This document shows positions 28,101 to 39,423 of a stretch of DNA of 64,000 bases, in pieces. Origin of the DNA: Lucifuga dentata (Eukaryota > Chordata > Actinopteri > Ophidiiformes > Bythitidae); NCBI GenBank assembly GCA_014773175.1, contig VXCM01000308.1, forward strand, positions 62,001 to 126,000. Direction: 5' to 3'. The stretch's first letter is position 1. Every line of letters starts with the position of its first letter. Under the pieces are notes generated by a model. That model did not search any database. It saw nothing but the letters and a program-made list of their open reading frames with translations, and was not told where the DNA came from. Both the position numbers and the translations under genes were made by a program.

Positions 28101-31100
28101 ATTGAATATGGTAGATTTAAATGATATGTTATTAAAGTGACATACAGCTTTATGGATAGCGCTGTTTGAGTGGGTGGCTGCCATGGAAATGGTCTGCAGG
28201 GTTTCTGCGGGAGGAGACAAAGCAAGAGGCTGATGCTGCTTATTACAGACAAAAACGGGCGTTCAGAGACAGACGAGCGCTTTGTGGTGGAAGAGAGGTG
28301 CCATAAAATCTCACACCAAGAGCTGCCAATGTGCTCGCTCTGACCAAAAGATACTAATGCATACAGAGTAATACAATGACACTTTAATCAATCAATTTAG
28401 ATTTGATTTTAAATTTCCATCCACAACCTCCTTTGATAACCTGCACTGAGAATTGAACTTACTGTGAGCAAGCTCATATTCTGTGTTATCCTTGGGCAGC
28501 TTCCTCAGGTAGTCCTTTAGCAGCATCTCGTAGCGAGGAACTCTCTGGACCGGCTCCAGCATGTGGTGCTGCAGGGTCAGGCTGCCACACTCCTCCTGAC
28601 TCTGGGACGGGCAACGCAGGAAACATGAACTGGCATGCAAACACGGAGATAAGATGGCCGCCCTTTTAATAACATTTACAAAACCATACTTTACTTGAGT
28701 TGTATGTGCGCATCACCTCTATTCAATAGTGTATTTGACGCAAAGCAGAAACCAAAACAGTCTTTGAGCCGCACTATAATGATGAGTATCACCATTTCAG
28801 GTAGAATTTTTAGATTTGGGCTGATTATGATTTGGGCACTAGTAAACGTGCAAAATAAACACTCATACCTGTATATCCTGAATAATGTTTCTGAAGGCAG
28901 AGGAGCGCTCGGTCCAGGTCCTCACCAGCTCCACGGCCTGGTCAAAGTTCCTGACGTAGTCAGCATACATCCTCAGGAAGGGGGCATGCTGCAGCAGCAC
29001 ATTAGCCAGGCCAGGGCTCTCATACCTCAAGTTGGTAGAAATGTATAAAGTTGTGCATTATTAAAACTCAGTAAATAAAAAAAAAAATTAAGTACAAAAC
29101 AAATAAACCACCTTAACTTTGTTGCAATGTTGGTAACTATTCTACAGCAAACAATAAATACTGCCAGATAAATATACAGAAATCTAAATTACATATTGCA
29201 TAGACAGTAAATTAAATATAACACCACCAAGTATATTATCTAGACTACTTATTAAAAAATCCTGTACTTTCACTCATCAGATTAATCTGTAAAGTTTAAC
29301 AGTACAATACTAGACTTCTGTTCTCTTCCTTTACCATGAAGTTTTAACACCATGATCTGCAAATGTAACAGTATGTAATCTTTTTTTTTATGGCCATGTT
29401 ATTACCAAATCCTTCCTCAAGACAGTGATGTCATACACAAGAATGACAACCACAAGAATGGTTCATACTGCTAGGACTGTTCATCCCTTTAAAGTTGTGT
29501 ATGTGTTTGTGACCTGACCACCCACCAGTGGCCAATGCAGTGTTCCAGGTCAGGCAGCAGGAACTGGCTGTGGAAGGAGTAAATGGAGGAAATGTTGGAA
29601 AAGATATTCTTGATCACCTCTGGAGGAAAACAGTCTTGGTCTGCCTCTTCTGTCAGACGTAAGCAGAATACCTATAGTGGGGTGGGGGGTGNTCAAGAAG
29701 CACAACATAATCAAATTTACAGTTATTACTCTTCCAACAATTTACTCAAGGAATGTGAGCATATCTGGCACTGTAGCAACTGCATCACTTTGTTAAAAAA
29801 TTGAAAAAGTAAAGGACAACTATATATAAAAAAATTCCCCATCATTTCCTCCTCACACCATCTGCATTGTGATACACTTTAAATATGGTGTGCAGATGAT
29901 TTTAATAGAGTGCGACAACCAAAACGCGACCACGCTAACCTGGTCTAGCAGGCGGAGGCGAGCCACGTAAGCCTTCTCTGTCTGCAGGAGCCCGCAGGCT
30001 ATTTTGTACAGTTTCTGCTCTGCGTTCTCTCTGTCGCTCGGCGCTTTTTCTGTCTCCTCCTGCTTCTCCTCATTCTCTTTGCCTTTGCAATCCCTCCAGA
30101 TCCTCTTCTGCTCTGAAGATGTCTCAGGAGATGAGCGGGAGTCAAACACAGTAGGCATCTCCCCGTTATCCCCTTTTTCACTTCCTCCCTTCCCATTTGC
30201 TACAGCATATTCTCTCTCTGGCACTATGCCTTTATTTTGGCCTGGGGAACGCTCTTTGCCATCACTTATTAGATGGAGCACAGATTCATTTGAGCTTTGA
30301 CTGAGTTTATGGCCAGTCAGCTGCGTGTTGGTGGCAGGAGCACAGCAGTTGGCTGATGGCAGGGGTTTCAGTGGTGAGCATTCAGGTTTTTCAGTGGAAG
30401 TGCTGGAGAGACAAATGTAACAGAAATGTGAAATTGAGTAGTTACACGTAGCATTAATAAAATGTTATGTTCTAAACAGTGTGTCCTGCAAACTCAGCGC
30501 TTTTTTTTTTTTTTTTTTTTTTAAATTGTGCTGCAGAAAGGTATTTGGGTAATAAAGGTATAAATGAATTGAAAATCCAACCTGCTCTCATTCAAGTAAA
30601 TGCAAGATGCCCCTGCCCTCTTCTCCTGGTTCTCCATCTTGGCACCTGGAGTCCTGTGTAGTGCTGGGCTCGAGGATCCCAGAATCCCTTGAGAATTTCT
30701 TGCAGTTCTGATACAAGCTCCAGATACACCACTCAAAACACCATTCTCCCCTCCTCTAACAGGACTAGAAGACCCTAGACTGTTCGGTGCTGGGCTGATG
30801 TGGGAACCAGATGTTTGGCTGTTGGCTCCTATTTCCTCCCTGTTTGGACTGTGGGACTCCTCTCTGCCATTACCTGACTGGATTTGTGATTCAACCTTAG
30901 TGGGACTGAGGGTTTGATGCTGTCTTGCCTTCACGGGGTTTTGAAGGTGAGTTGGTTCAGGAGGTACTGCAAGGGACAAACATGGAGGGTGACTGTCTAA
31001 AGAATTGAAGAAGTTACCAGTAATCTGTTTTGCTGAGGCAGGAGGAAAAAAAAAAACATGTAATGCTTCTTAAACTGTAACTATTTATGGAGTATGATTC

Positions 31101-33306
31101 ATATTTCTTGTTCCTTTTCTTAACATTCAACTGTGGCCAACATGTGTAACATGTACTAACATTTTTTTTTTTTTTTTTAAANTTTTTTTTTTTTTTTTTA
31201 ACAACTCATGACAATATTGAACAAATTAGTAACAGCCTTTAGCGCCAATGTTTCTTTCTCACACTATAATGGCTGGCCATTTTAGCAAATATAGCCCTTT
31301 GAGAAAAATATTAAAATGAAAAAAAGTATACAGCTGATTCTCACTCCCTCTTCATGCACACACAATAAAGCATCAAAGTGGCAATTGCAAAGATCTGTTA
31401 TAAAAAAAAATTAAATAAAAAAAAAAAGAAGTCTGACATGCCAACTCTGATCTACATCCAATGTACACCATGTTCCAGCTCCACAGTGCTTTCTCATATT
31501 ACTCTTGGTTTGCATTCGTTTGTGTAATGTATAAACTCATTTTAAGGACCCCAGGAAGATAAGATTTACAAAATCCAGCTACTAAGGGTGCTAAGAGCAT
31601 GATAAACAACAGTAATCATAATACCGGAAGATTCAATGTTGTTTCAATAATCTTTAAATGTTGAGTTTACAGCAACATATTTATTTCAAATTGTGTAACT
31701 GGATCTTTCTTACCTGCCTTTTTCTCCCCAACCTATGTAATAGTATCTAATAGATAAGTAAAGCTTTCCAGCTCACTTCTAGTTGTGTAGTGTGTCCCCT
31801 ATGGAGAAGACTAAAGCCTACTTTCTCAATAACACAACACTTCTGCTTTCCAACTTCTGCTTTTTCTCTACAGTCTAATCTTTGCATGACCTACAATTTC
31901 TGTCATCTTGCTGAAAAAGAGATGAAAAACACAAATCACCTTCGCTGTCAATCTGATCCACTTTGATAAGCGGAGAGTAGCACTAGCAGCAGAGGCTGCG
32001 TTTAGCATCTGTCAATTTAAATTACTACTGTCAGTACCAAAGCACCATTTCTCAAAGCCAGATATTCTCTGAGTACTACAGTAGGTGGAGCACAAAACCT
32101 TCAAAGAGAGATGCAGAGAGGTGCCAGTTTGAAGGGTTAGACAGTAGCTATTTGAATTATTCAAAGCTCTCTACCCTTTGAGGTTTTATTATATGTTAAA
32201 TATTAAAGTAGGCTGGACATATCCAAGTCATTGGAAAATAAAAAGTATGCAAAACTTTTGTGCCATGGACTCAAGCATACTATAAATGTTTTACAGGTAT
32301 GTTGGTCTTTCTAAAACATTTGTTCTGAAGTTGTGATGGTTAAAGAAAGAAAATAAATCCTCTCCTGCAGTGCCCCAAAGTGTACAGCCTTGATATCTGT
32401 CCTATTGTACACTAAGCAGTGCAGTTTTGAGATGTCAGCATGTCCAAGTTTTAACATCCCTCTTGCAAAATTTTAAAGACACTTAAGGCATGTCTACTTT
32501 CTTTTCATTTTAAGAAAACAAAAGTACAACATGTATTTTTTAAGTACACTGCAATACTGCAGGTTTACATAAGCCATGGCAAACAACTTGCAGTATACAG
32601 CTTGTAGTAACAGAAATTAATATTGAATCAAACAATAGAAGAGACATATACAGCTCCAGTGAAAATCTGAACAAATAGCTCAGTCTTGGATGGGAAAACA
32701 AAGCTTTTTGTCTGTGAGACTCTTGACAAAATGCTGGTCGAGACACGTGCAAAATCCAGGCTGAATCAGGATAACAAAACAGATTTCAATGAAGTATTCC
32801 AGGAAGCTAAGACACAAACAAGCACCAAGTGTACCAAATGAAATTTCATGCAAGTTACATCTTGGTGCTTTGGAAAGTGCCCCTGGCCACCAAGCCAATA
32901 ACATCACTGCTTTGGGGGTCTGCTCTTAATAAGACCTAGATTCTGCTCTTGTTTTCCAGTCACTTAATTCAAATAGAACTGTTTCTGGTGTCTTAAGGAG
33001 CCCAAATATGATTCCAACTCCTTCTTAAGGATTTGGCAGCTGATGGAAATGTTTTCTTTTTTTCTGTTTATATGCACAATTACACTTACAGTAGAATGTA
33101 TTTTTGAACTTTTAAAATAATAAAGAAAAATGTGAAATAAAGCGTTGCATAGTTCTGATTTTTTTTATTTCTATTGTACCTGTTCGTGATGCCTGATTAT
33201 CTGCTGCGTCATTTTTCACCTTCAGTCTCAGCGCCCCTCGTCTGAATTCCTCCGCCTCACCGCTAACGTTCAGAGTCAAAGTATTCCTCTTCTTTCGGTC
33301 GAACAT
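25119..33306 (-). CDS. fgd4: fgd4-like (frabin) Cdc42 GEF, C-terminal part disrupted
   Basis: Fgd4 activates Cdc42 and binds actin; its domain order is DH-PH-FYVE-PH. Minus-strand exons: 33180-33306, 30582-30966, 29940-30402, 29526-29671, 28869-29025, 28463-28601, 28146-28204, 27545-27688, 27257-27429, 27037-27067, 26847-26930, 26618-26743, 26317-26530, 26070-26172, 25119-25383. The first ten join without a phase break. The DH domain shows [38 protein letters not shown]1 shows FNNFLLCC and [19 protein letters not shown] shows [14 protein letters not shown] and VVCWKC. Three defects are present: TGA at 27052-27054 (codon 603) in the PH1 helix, a frameshift plus deletion in the 26070-26172 exon, and an extra T in the last exon. 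The 26317 exon also contains a 66 bp assembly copy. Closest family member is FGD4 rather than FGD1-3. N-terminal exons are less certain. Confidence 0.85.
26316..26448. repeat. Exact 66 bp direct copy around a single N, inside an fgd4 exon
   Basis: Bases 26316-26381 recur exactly at 26383-26448 around the N at 26382. Removing one copy and the N leaves a 147 bp exon of 49 codons that joins in phase with its neighbours, which argues strongly that the copy is an assembly error. Confidence 0.9.
27052..27054 (-). other. In-frame TGA in fgd4 exon 10
   Basis: Exon 27037-27067 reads S-E-Q-D-stop-D-E-W-I-K in the only phase that fits both neighbouring exons. Family members have Lys or Arg at the stop. 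CGA to TGA is a single CpG-type transition. Confidence 0.75.
30967..33179 (-). other. fgd4 intron 1, no gene seen
   Basis: AT-rich 2.2 kb stretch between the first coding exon and the exon at 30582-30966. It contains long poly(T)/poly(A) runs, including one broken by an N at 31182. No open frame with family resemblance and no RNA gene are visible. Confidence 0.6.
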
Positions 33307-33741
33307 GCTAAGTAAATTACAACGTTAATCTGTTATCTCTCCAACAAAAACAAAGACAAGTCGAGATATCGGTGATTGCAGGCTTCCTCAAGAATTTATT
33401 AGGCAAATAACTGTCGGAAGTATTAATTCGTTAGTCTGGGAAGCCCCGCCCATATTATTATATAAGCCACGCCCTACAAGCCAGGACCAATCAGCAGGCA
33501 CGCACTCAATTTTTTTAAATAAACGCTGCGACTTGAACGCCCCCACATGGCCACGTTGACGACAGACATCATATTTTGCAAAAATGATTTACTTTTTGAA
33601 AGGATATTTTACTTTTTGGAAAAAAATATCCACGGGCCATATTAAGAAGCATAAGTGAAATTATCTAAAATAAAAAAACAAATGAGAAAATTTTAGCTGT
33701 TGAACAGATTTTGACCTTTGTCACACAGAGCAAACTGTCAG

Positions 33742-33812
33742 GGTCTGCTGGAGGTTTAAACTCGGATTGCTGGATTCAGAATCCAGAGTGCTAACCATTA
33801 CACCATGGAACC
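33742..33812 (-). pseudogene. tRNA-Gln pseudogene (CTG anticodon)
   Basis: The 5' half matches the tRNA-Gln gene at 38690 up to the anticodon stem: GGTTCCATGG start, D-arm with A box, anticodon loop TTCTGAA. The 3' half has decayed: the T-stem reads CTCCA where CTCGG is needed, and the last seven bases no longer pair with the acceptor 5' strand. No run of four T follows closely. Confidence 0.8.
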
Positions 33813-34426
33813 CCTAAAGTTTGAAAATTAAATTAGGAGATATTGTCAGAATGTAATTTGACCAGTGATCTTTAATATAATCAAATATACAATTGCTGCC
33901 ATATTAAAATTCTGATTGAACCACCTGTGCTTCTTTGAATGTGGTGGTATTTGGTAATAATATTAATAGCACTACATTCAGTAAAACATTGATTTGAACA
34001 CTAAGTTTAACTGCTCTCTACTGACCCACTATTGGGTTTGTTTAAACGAACTAAGTATGTAAAATATGTTACATATGATGGATCTTCTTATGTTAAAAAA
34101 AAAAAATCCCTGAATGTCTGCTGATAGGATGTTTCAGAGATAAAATTTGAAAACCGACTTGCACAGTACTCCACTGATCCACTGGATTTTTCATGCATGT
34201 ACTGGCAAACTAGAGCTAAAATGTGTTATTCTGCTAGTATAAGTATATAGGTTGTTGGATCACATAGGATGCCCTACACTTGATTATGTGTGTTGATAGT
34301 GTGATTACATATTGTGCTTTGTTAACATAACTTCATCAGAGTTTTCTATATGGTTTAGCAGCTGTTGCATATCCTCTATGCACATTTCAGTCACATTAGG
34401 ATATAACTGGAAGATAAAATATATGC

Positions 34427-34509
34427 TGTCAGAAGTGGGATTCGAACCCACGCCTCCAGGGGAGACTGCGACCTGAACGCAGCGCCTTAGACCGCTCGGC
34501 CATCCTGAC
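34427..34509 (-). tRNA. tRNA-Leu (anticodon CAG)
   Basis: An 83 nt class II tRNA: GTCAGGATGGCCGAGC start with A box, anticodon loop TTCAGGT, long variable arm (CTCCCCTGGAGGC), T-arm GGGTTCGAATCCC and acceptor end CTTCTGACA pairing with the start. A T4 terminator lies about ten bases after the end. It is nearly identical to the copy at 38351-38433. Confidence 0.96.
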
Positions 34510-35433
34510 TGTTCCACACCAACTGTGTACTCAGAAAAATATTTCTATTCATAATCAAATAACATTAAAAACAAATAAAATTTGGTTTTTTTTCAATCCT
34601 TCTCCAGCTGTGTTGCCAAATTGCCATGTCTCCATTAATGGGAATTTCTATACTGATGCGCCGAGTTCATTTTTATAAATTTCAAGTATATCATATGTAG
34701 CCTATGACGCTAGTGTTTACATAGATTTGACCTGAAACACCCCAGATGCGGAAATACGGGTTTGCGCATGCGTGTGTTTCTGAGACGGATGAAAACAAAA
34801 CGCCTGAACGCACGAAGATGAAAGAACTATTTTTATATTGATCAGTGTGTTACCAACTTAAAAATGCGGAGAGAAACATTCGATATGTTGTGCGAGCCTT
34901 TATTTCCCATCACGGCACTTTATTTTCGCCGGGCTATCACGTTGCATAAGGATAGTAGCTGCAGCGGGATCCTGTTAACACGTGTTTGTCAAGCACCACA
35001 TCAGTATGTGCGATGTCAGTATATAACATTACTTTACACACTCGCCTTCAAAAAAAATAAATAAATAAAAAATTTGCGTGTGCATGTTTATTGTAGGCTA
35101 TTAAAATTTATTAATTGCTTGATTGCGTGGAAGTTAATCCTCGCTATTTTTGGGCTATTTTCCAATCCTTAAAATATAAAATACTTGAGAATTACAATTT
35201 CTCAATGCAACTTATTTTTGAATAATTTTCTATAGATTTTCCATTGTGTCATAGACGTCAAGGTGTGTGTATGTGGTACCCAGGCTAAGCTACTTAGCTA
35301 CGTCATTTACAAATGAGGTAATATTGCATTTCGCTTCTAGAACCGAGCTGAGCGCAGCAGCAATCAAATTCATTTTCGTTCTGGCATTTACAGCAAGTAG
35401 ACATTTTTTTTCTGGCATTATCCGTGACAAATT

Positions 35434-36810
35434 ATGAAAGGCAAACGCAGAGGAACAAGAGGCTACAGCTACAGCGAGTTCGTGGAGGAACCCCGTTGTA
35501 ATCCGATGGAGATCCTGATGGAGGACATCGACTACACTATGGAGGAGACGATGGATGACACTGAAGTGGACATCAACTTCTCAGTGGATGACGCTGATGA
35601 CCTCCCACAGAAACAATCCAGGCCTAAGCTTATGCGGTTCGACCGGATACTGCTGCGGTCTTTAAGTCCCGTGAAGAGCGTACCTTGCACCCTTCAACCC
35701 ACCAATAAAAAACTNTACTGCTGCGGTCTTTAAGTCCCGTGAAGAGCGTACCTTGCACCCTTCAACCCACCAATAAAAAACTCTTTAAGCGCACTAAGAG
35801 AATGGCTGGTAGCAGCAGCGATCAGGATGACCGCAAACATCAGAAGGAGATGGAGCGGCAGATGGCTGTAGCTGCTGCCCAGAGGGAAGCCACGATCAAG
35901 AGTCTGGAGACGAGCCTTCAGAACGAGAAACGCCTCAAACAGGAAGCCGAATCTGCTGCTGCTGATCTCCAGTGGAAGATCAAACTGCAGCTGGAGAATC
36001 AGCAACACCTGAAGGTTCGCCTGGAGGAGGAGATGGAGGCTCACAACACCAACATGAGTGAACTGAAGCAGGTGAGGGAGGAGTTTGATGCTCAGCGCCT
36101 CACCTGCCAGCAGGAAACATCCAGACTGCTGGAAGAGAAAAGGGAGGAGGATGAGGCTGCTGCACAGCACAAGCCAGGATTGAAATGTTGGAGAGCCTGG
36201 TGATGAAGGCTATTCTCACGCAGGCTGAGCAGAAGCTTGAGAGTCAGCGGCTCCAGCATGAGAGGGAGAAGCTAAAACTCCAGAAAGAGATTTCTGATGC
36301 TGCTGAGGTTGTATCTCAGAGGCACATAATGAGCTCTGACTTGGAGAAGCAGCTTGCTGCTCAGGAGATCAGCAGAGCCGAAGCTGTTGCTGATGCAAGA
36401 GAGATGAAGGAGACTATCAGTCAGGTGCAGGACAACCAGCGGCCGCTGGAGGAGAGCCTGGCTGAGGAGTCAGAGACCAGCAACAGGCTGAAGGCCGCTT
36501 TGAATCAGGCACAGGACAAAGTTGATGAGGAGAGCCGAAAATGGCAGGAGGAGAAGTCTGTCCTCTCACAAACTGTGAGCCGCTTGCAGCAGATCCTGGA
36601 GTTGAAGGAGAAAGATGAGGAGGAGAACAGGAAGGATATGGAGAGCAGGATTGCTGTTCAACAGCAGCAGTTGGAAATCCTGAAGAAGCCGAAGGGNGGA
36701 AGGATATGGAGAGCAGGATTGCTGTTCAACAGCAGCAGTTGGAAATCCTGAAGAAGCCGAAGGCGTGGAAAAGAATCTGCAACTTCTTTAAATGTGCTGG
36801 GCGGACCTAA
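35434..36810 (+). CDS. Intronless coiled-coil protein of unknown function (one apparent frameshift)
   Basis: I do not recognise this gene. After removing two exact N-flanked copies (35716-35782 and 36698-36763), one frame runs from ATG 35434 to near 36170. A second frame then runs from about 36167 to the TAA at 36808-36810, so a single indel lies near 36150-36175. The joined product would be about 410 residues. The N-terminus is basic (KGKRRG), followed by an acidic patch and a Ser/Pro and Lys/Arg-rich segment. From about residue 100 there is a long Glu/Lys/Gln heptad-like region with no Pro until close to the end, typical of a coiled coil. The end is FFKCAGRT. There are no introns, which suggests a retrocopy or a single-exon gene. 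It sits between tRNA loci. A piece of its N-terminal coding sequence recurs after the stop. Confidence 0.6.
35648..35782. repeat. Exact 67 bp direct copy around a single N
   Basis: 35648-35714 equals 35716-35782, with the N at 35715. The 68 bp shift breaks the reading frame, and collapsing the copy restores it. Confidence 0.9.
36630..36763. repeat. Exact 66 bp direct copy around a single N
   Basis: 36630-36695 equals 36698-36763, around the N at 36697. Collapsing the copy joins ILKKPK to the final KRICNFFKC segment and the TAA stop. Confidence 0.9.
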
Positions 36811-36822
36811 TCAAAGCCCAGG

Positions 36823-36905
36823 ACGGCATCGACTACACTTGGATGAGATGATGGATGAAACAGTGTGGACATCATCTCTCCAGTGAAATCGATGTCGTCT
36901 CAGGC
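36823..36905 (+). pseudogene. Degenerate copy of the coiled-coil gene's N-terminal segment
   Basis: GCATCGACTACACT and GATGATGGATGA followed by GTGGACATCA repeat, with small gaps, the order found at 35521-35600 in the gene just upstream. The frame is broken. It may be the remnant of a second tandem copy of the gene. Confidence 0.55.
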
Positions 36906-37900
36906 AGATCAACCTATCAATCAAATCACCTGACCTTTCTTATAGGGACATGTCAAATCAACCAATATATTTAATTGATCAAATTATACTTGTATATGTT
37001 TTTATTCAGTGGGGAATTCTATGTTGCACTTTAGTACTTAGAGTAACATTTTAGACTTTATGAAAAATGCAAAACTACATTTTAAACAATTTTATTACAA
37101 GAGCAAATAAGAAGCATTAACAATGCATTTTGCAAGTCAATCAACATTCAGGTCTGTAAAAAAAACTGTAAAAGGGAAATGCTTTAAATTAGCTCACTGG
37201 CAGACGAATGCATTATTTCGTGCAAAAATGACTAATTTAGCACTGTCAAATATGTCAAAATCCAAACACTTTCGATTATACTCATAATTGCATGGAAAAT
37301 TACACCTAGCAACACAATGTTTATTCAGAGACCTGAGCCAAGCAACCTACAGTACCTCATGAATTGACGCTCTCTCTTGCCAGCAGAGAGAGCGTCTGTG
37401 AGCCAATAACTAAGACTACAGTATGCCTATGTGGTAAGTGGGAACAGATAGAATTCTGTTACATAAACATAAGCAATATTAACTCTTTCCCCCTCTCAGC
37501 TCAAAACCTTCCCACCAAGCAAAACAAAAAAGGGGTGAAACACCTAAAATATGCAATTACATGCAAGAATACAGTACTGTATTGCATTGTAGGCCTATGA
37601 TTCCTAGAGCTGCTCAATACTATATTTTGAAAGAAAGTTTTCAAAAATTTCAAGTTGGGATAATTAAATGTTTGGTGTAATGCTAATGCAGCAGGCAAAT
37701 TTAATCAGATGTGAACACCAATGAAACTGGACTCATCCAGTTAGTAATATACCAAGAATGTAAAGTCTAACTTCAAAAATAACGAGATAAGCGGCCATAA
37801 TACGACCATACAAATACAATGCACATACAAAATGATTGCGCACTTTTCCCGAACTTTACGGTAGCTGCTTTGAAAGCTGTCTGTGGTTAGAATAAAAATT

Positions 37901-37972
37901 AGATCCCACCGAGATTTGAACTCGGACGGCTGGATTTAGAGTCCAGAGTGCTAACCATTACACCATGAATCC
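37901..37972 (-). tRNA. tRNA-Gln-like with CTA anticodon (putative amber suppressor)
   Basis: The 72 nt sequence follows the tRNA-Gln gene at 38690 through the D-arm (TGGTGTAATGG), anticodon stem CTGGA/TCCAG and T-arm (CCGAG TTCAAAT CTCGG). The anticodon loop reads CTCTAAA, giving the anticodon CTA. A T5 terminator follows. The acceptor stem has one A-A mismatch and three G-U pairs, so function is uncertain; it may be a young pseudogene. Confidence 0.75.
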
Positions 37973-38350
37973 TATATTTGAATCTCTAGTGATTCCAACC
38001 ATGATAAGGCCTCTATAAAATTCATGTTATTTACTTATTATGCAAACTCTTTCCTCATAGTGTTTTATAAAGACAAGTTAGTGATTATTAAATTAGTATA
38101 TTATTAAGATTATTAATAACCCTCTATTGTGCATGCTTGCAATGAGGGTTTCAATGCAAGCAAACACTTGCTTGAAGAGTTGTTCTTCCTTTTTTATTCC
38201 TGCCTTAAACAGTTTGGACGAGGTTCCTTTCCATATATTAGTCCTCTTTTGTTAAATCTCACTTCATTACTTATCACATGAAGCTGAAGCGAGTGCACAT
38301 GTTTTTTTTTTGTTCCTGTTCCACCATACAAACGTGGACAAAACGTATGC

Positions 38351-38433
38351 TGTCAGAAGTGGGATTCGAACCCACGCCTCCAGGGGAGACTGCGACCTGA
38401 ACGCAGCGCCTTAGACCGCTCGGCCATCCTGAC
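38351..38433 (-). tRNA. tRNA-Leu (anticodon CAG), second copy
   Basis: The same 83 nt as the tRNA-Leu at 34427-34509, with all arms pairing and a T4 run downstream. The flanks differ apart from about 10 bp at the 3' side, so this is a genuine second gene, not an assembly copy. Confidence 0.96.
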
Positions 38434-38689
38434 TACATTTTAAACTTCTTAGCACAGATTATCAAGCAATTATGAGCTTGCTTATTACATACCAAAAGTA
38501 GCTATATTTATTTAACAGTTTACGAAGAAAATATATGCTTTTCATGTGGAGGAGCATGCGCAGATGCTTCACAGACTTTGTTTTTATGTCTTGAACGGAC
38601 TAACAGAAAACGATCTTTTAGAATGAGCCATATTATTATTATTTGCATGAATAATGTACTAGCATTAGCAGTCCTAAACCTTAAAAACA

Positions 38690-38761
38690 AGGTCCCACCG
38701 AGATTTGAACTCGGATCGCTGGATTCAGAGTCCAGAGTGCTAACCATTACACCATGGAACC
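38690..38761 (-). tRNA. tRNA-Gln (anticodon CTG)
   Basis: A 72 nt tRNA: GGTTCCATGG start, A box TGGTGTAATGG, anticodon stem CTGGA/TCCAG around loop CTCTGAA (anticodon CTG), T-arm CCGAG/CTCGG and acceptor end TGGGACC, which pairs with the start through one G-U. A T5 terminator follows in the minus direction. It ends exactly at the N at 38762. Confidence 0.95.
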
Positions 38762-38762
38762 N

Positions 38763-38827
38763 ACCGAGATTTGAACTCGGATCGCTGGATTCAGAGTCCA
38801 GAGTGCTAACCATTACACCATGGAACC
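38763..38827 (-). repeat. Partial tRNA-Gln copy created at an N join
   Basis: An exact copy of 38697-38761 follows the N at 38762. It lacks the first seven bases of the tRNA (plus-strand order), so it cannot fold an acceptor stem. It has the length and form of the other assembly copies and should not be counted as a second gene. Confidence 0.88.
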
Positions 38828-39107
38828 CTTCTAAATACAAATTAACTCGTTGCCACACAATAGCTGCTTTAAGGTATACTAACTGTATTGTGAATCTATC
38901 AATTTTTTTCACCAATACAATACTTTTCATACATCAAAAATTAATTAAAATTTGCCCCTGAGCAAGCTTTTTGACATTCTAAATGTCACAGTAAACCCGT
39001 TCACAATAGTGTGCATAAATCACGCTGAATACAGTAATAACAGTGAACTAAACTACTTTAAAAAGTGGTATTTTAATTATATCGCAAAAGAAGAAAGAGA
39101 GAGAGAT

Positions 39108-39109
39108 AC

Positions 39110-39144
<35 letters not shown>
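39108..39144. repeat. (GA)n microsatellite
   Basis: AG-rich dinucleotide run, interrupted near its start, upstream of mapk11. Confidence 0.85.
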
Positions 39145-39148
<4 letters not shown>

Positions 39149-39423
39149 ATTTCTGTTCAGCCTTCATGCACTACCAGATATTAACCACTAGATGGTGATG
39201 TACTCCTGCCATTGCCGGATTCCCTGGCAAATGTAATCTATTTTACTGTATATTTACTTTATATATTGCACTGATGTTTTAAAATATGTTATGTTGTATA
39301 TTATATATAATAATGTCTTTATTTTGTTTCCTGATGTTATTTGTTTATATTTCGATAAAATACTGTGAAATATTATAAAATACTGTAGCAATCACTCTAA
39401 GAACAGAAAAGGAGTTGTGCGTT

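Noticed and set aside
30004..30300. Plus-strand open frame within the fgd4 region
   Set aside because: It is antisense to the long fgd4 exon 29940-30402, whose minus-strand frame joins its neighbours in phase and carries the DH start (LLQTEKAYV).
38763..38827. A second tRNA-Gln-CTG directly after the first
   Set aside because: It begins at an N, lacks seven bases of the acceptor stem, and is an exact 65 bp copy like the other N-flanked copies. An assembly artefact is far likelier than a tandem gene.
33742..38827. Reading the regularly spaced near-identical tRNA sequences as a CRISPR-like or other repeat array
   Set aside because: The units fold as tRNA-Gln and tRNA-Leu with pol III signals, spacing is irregular, and the host is a vertebrate.
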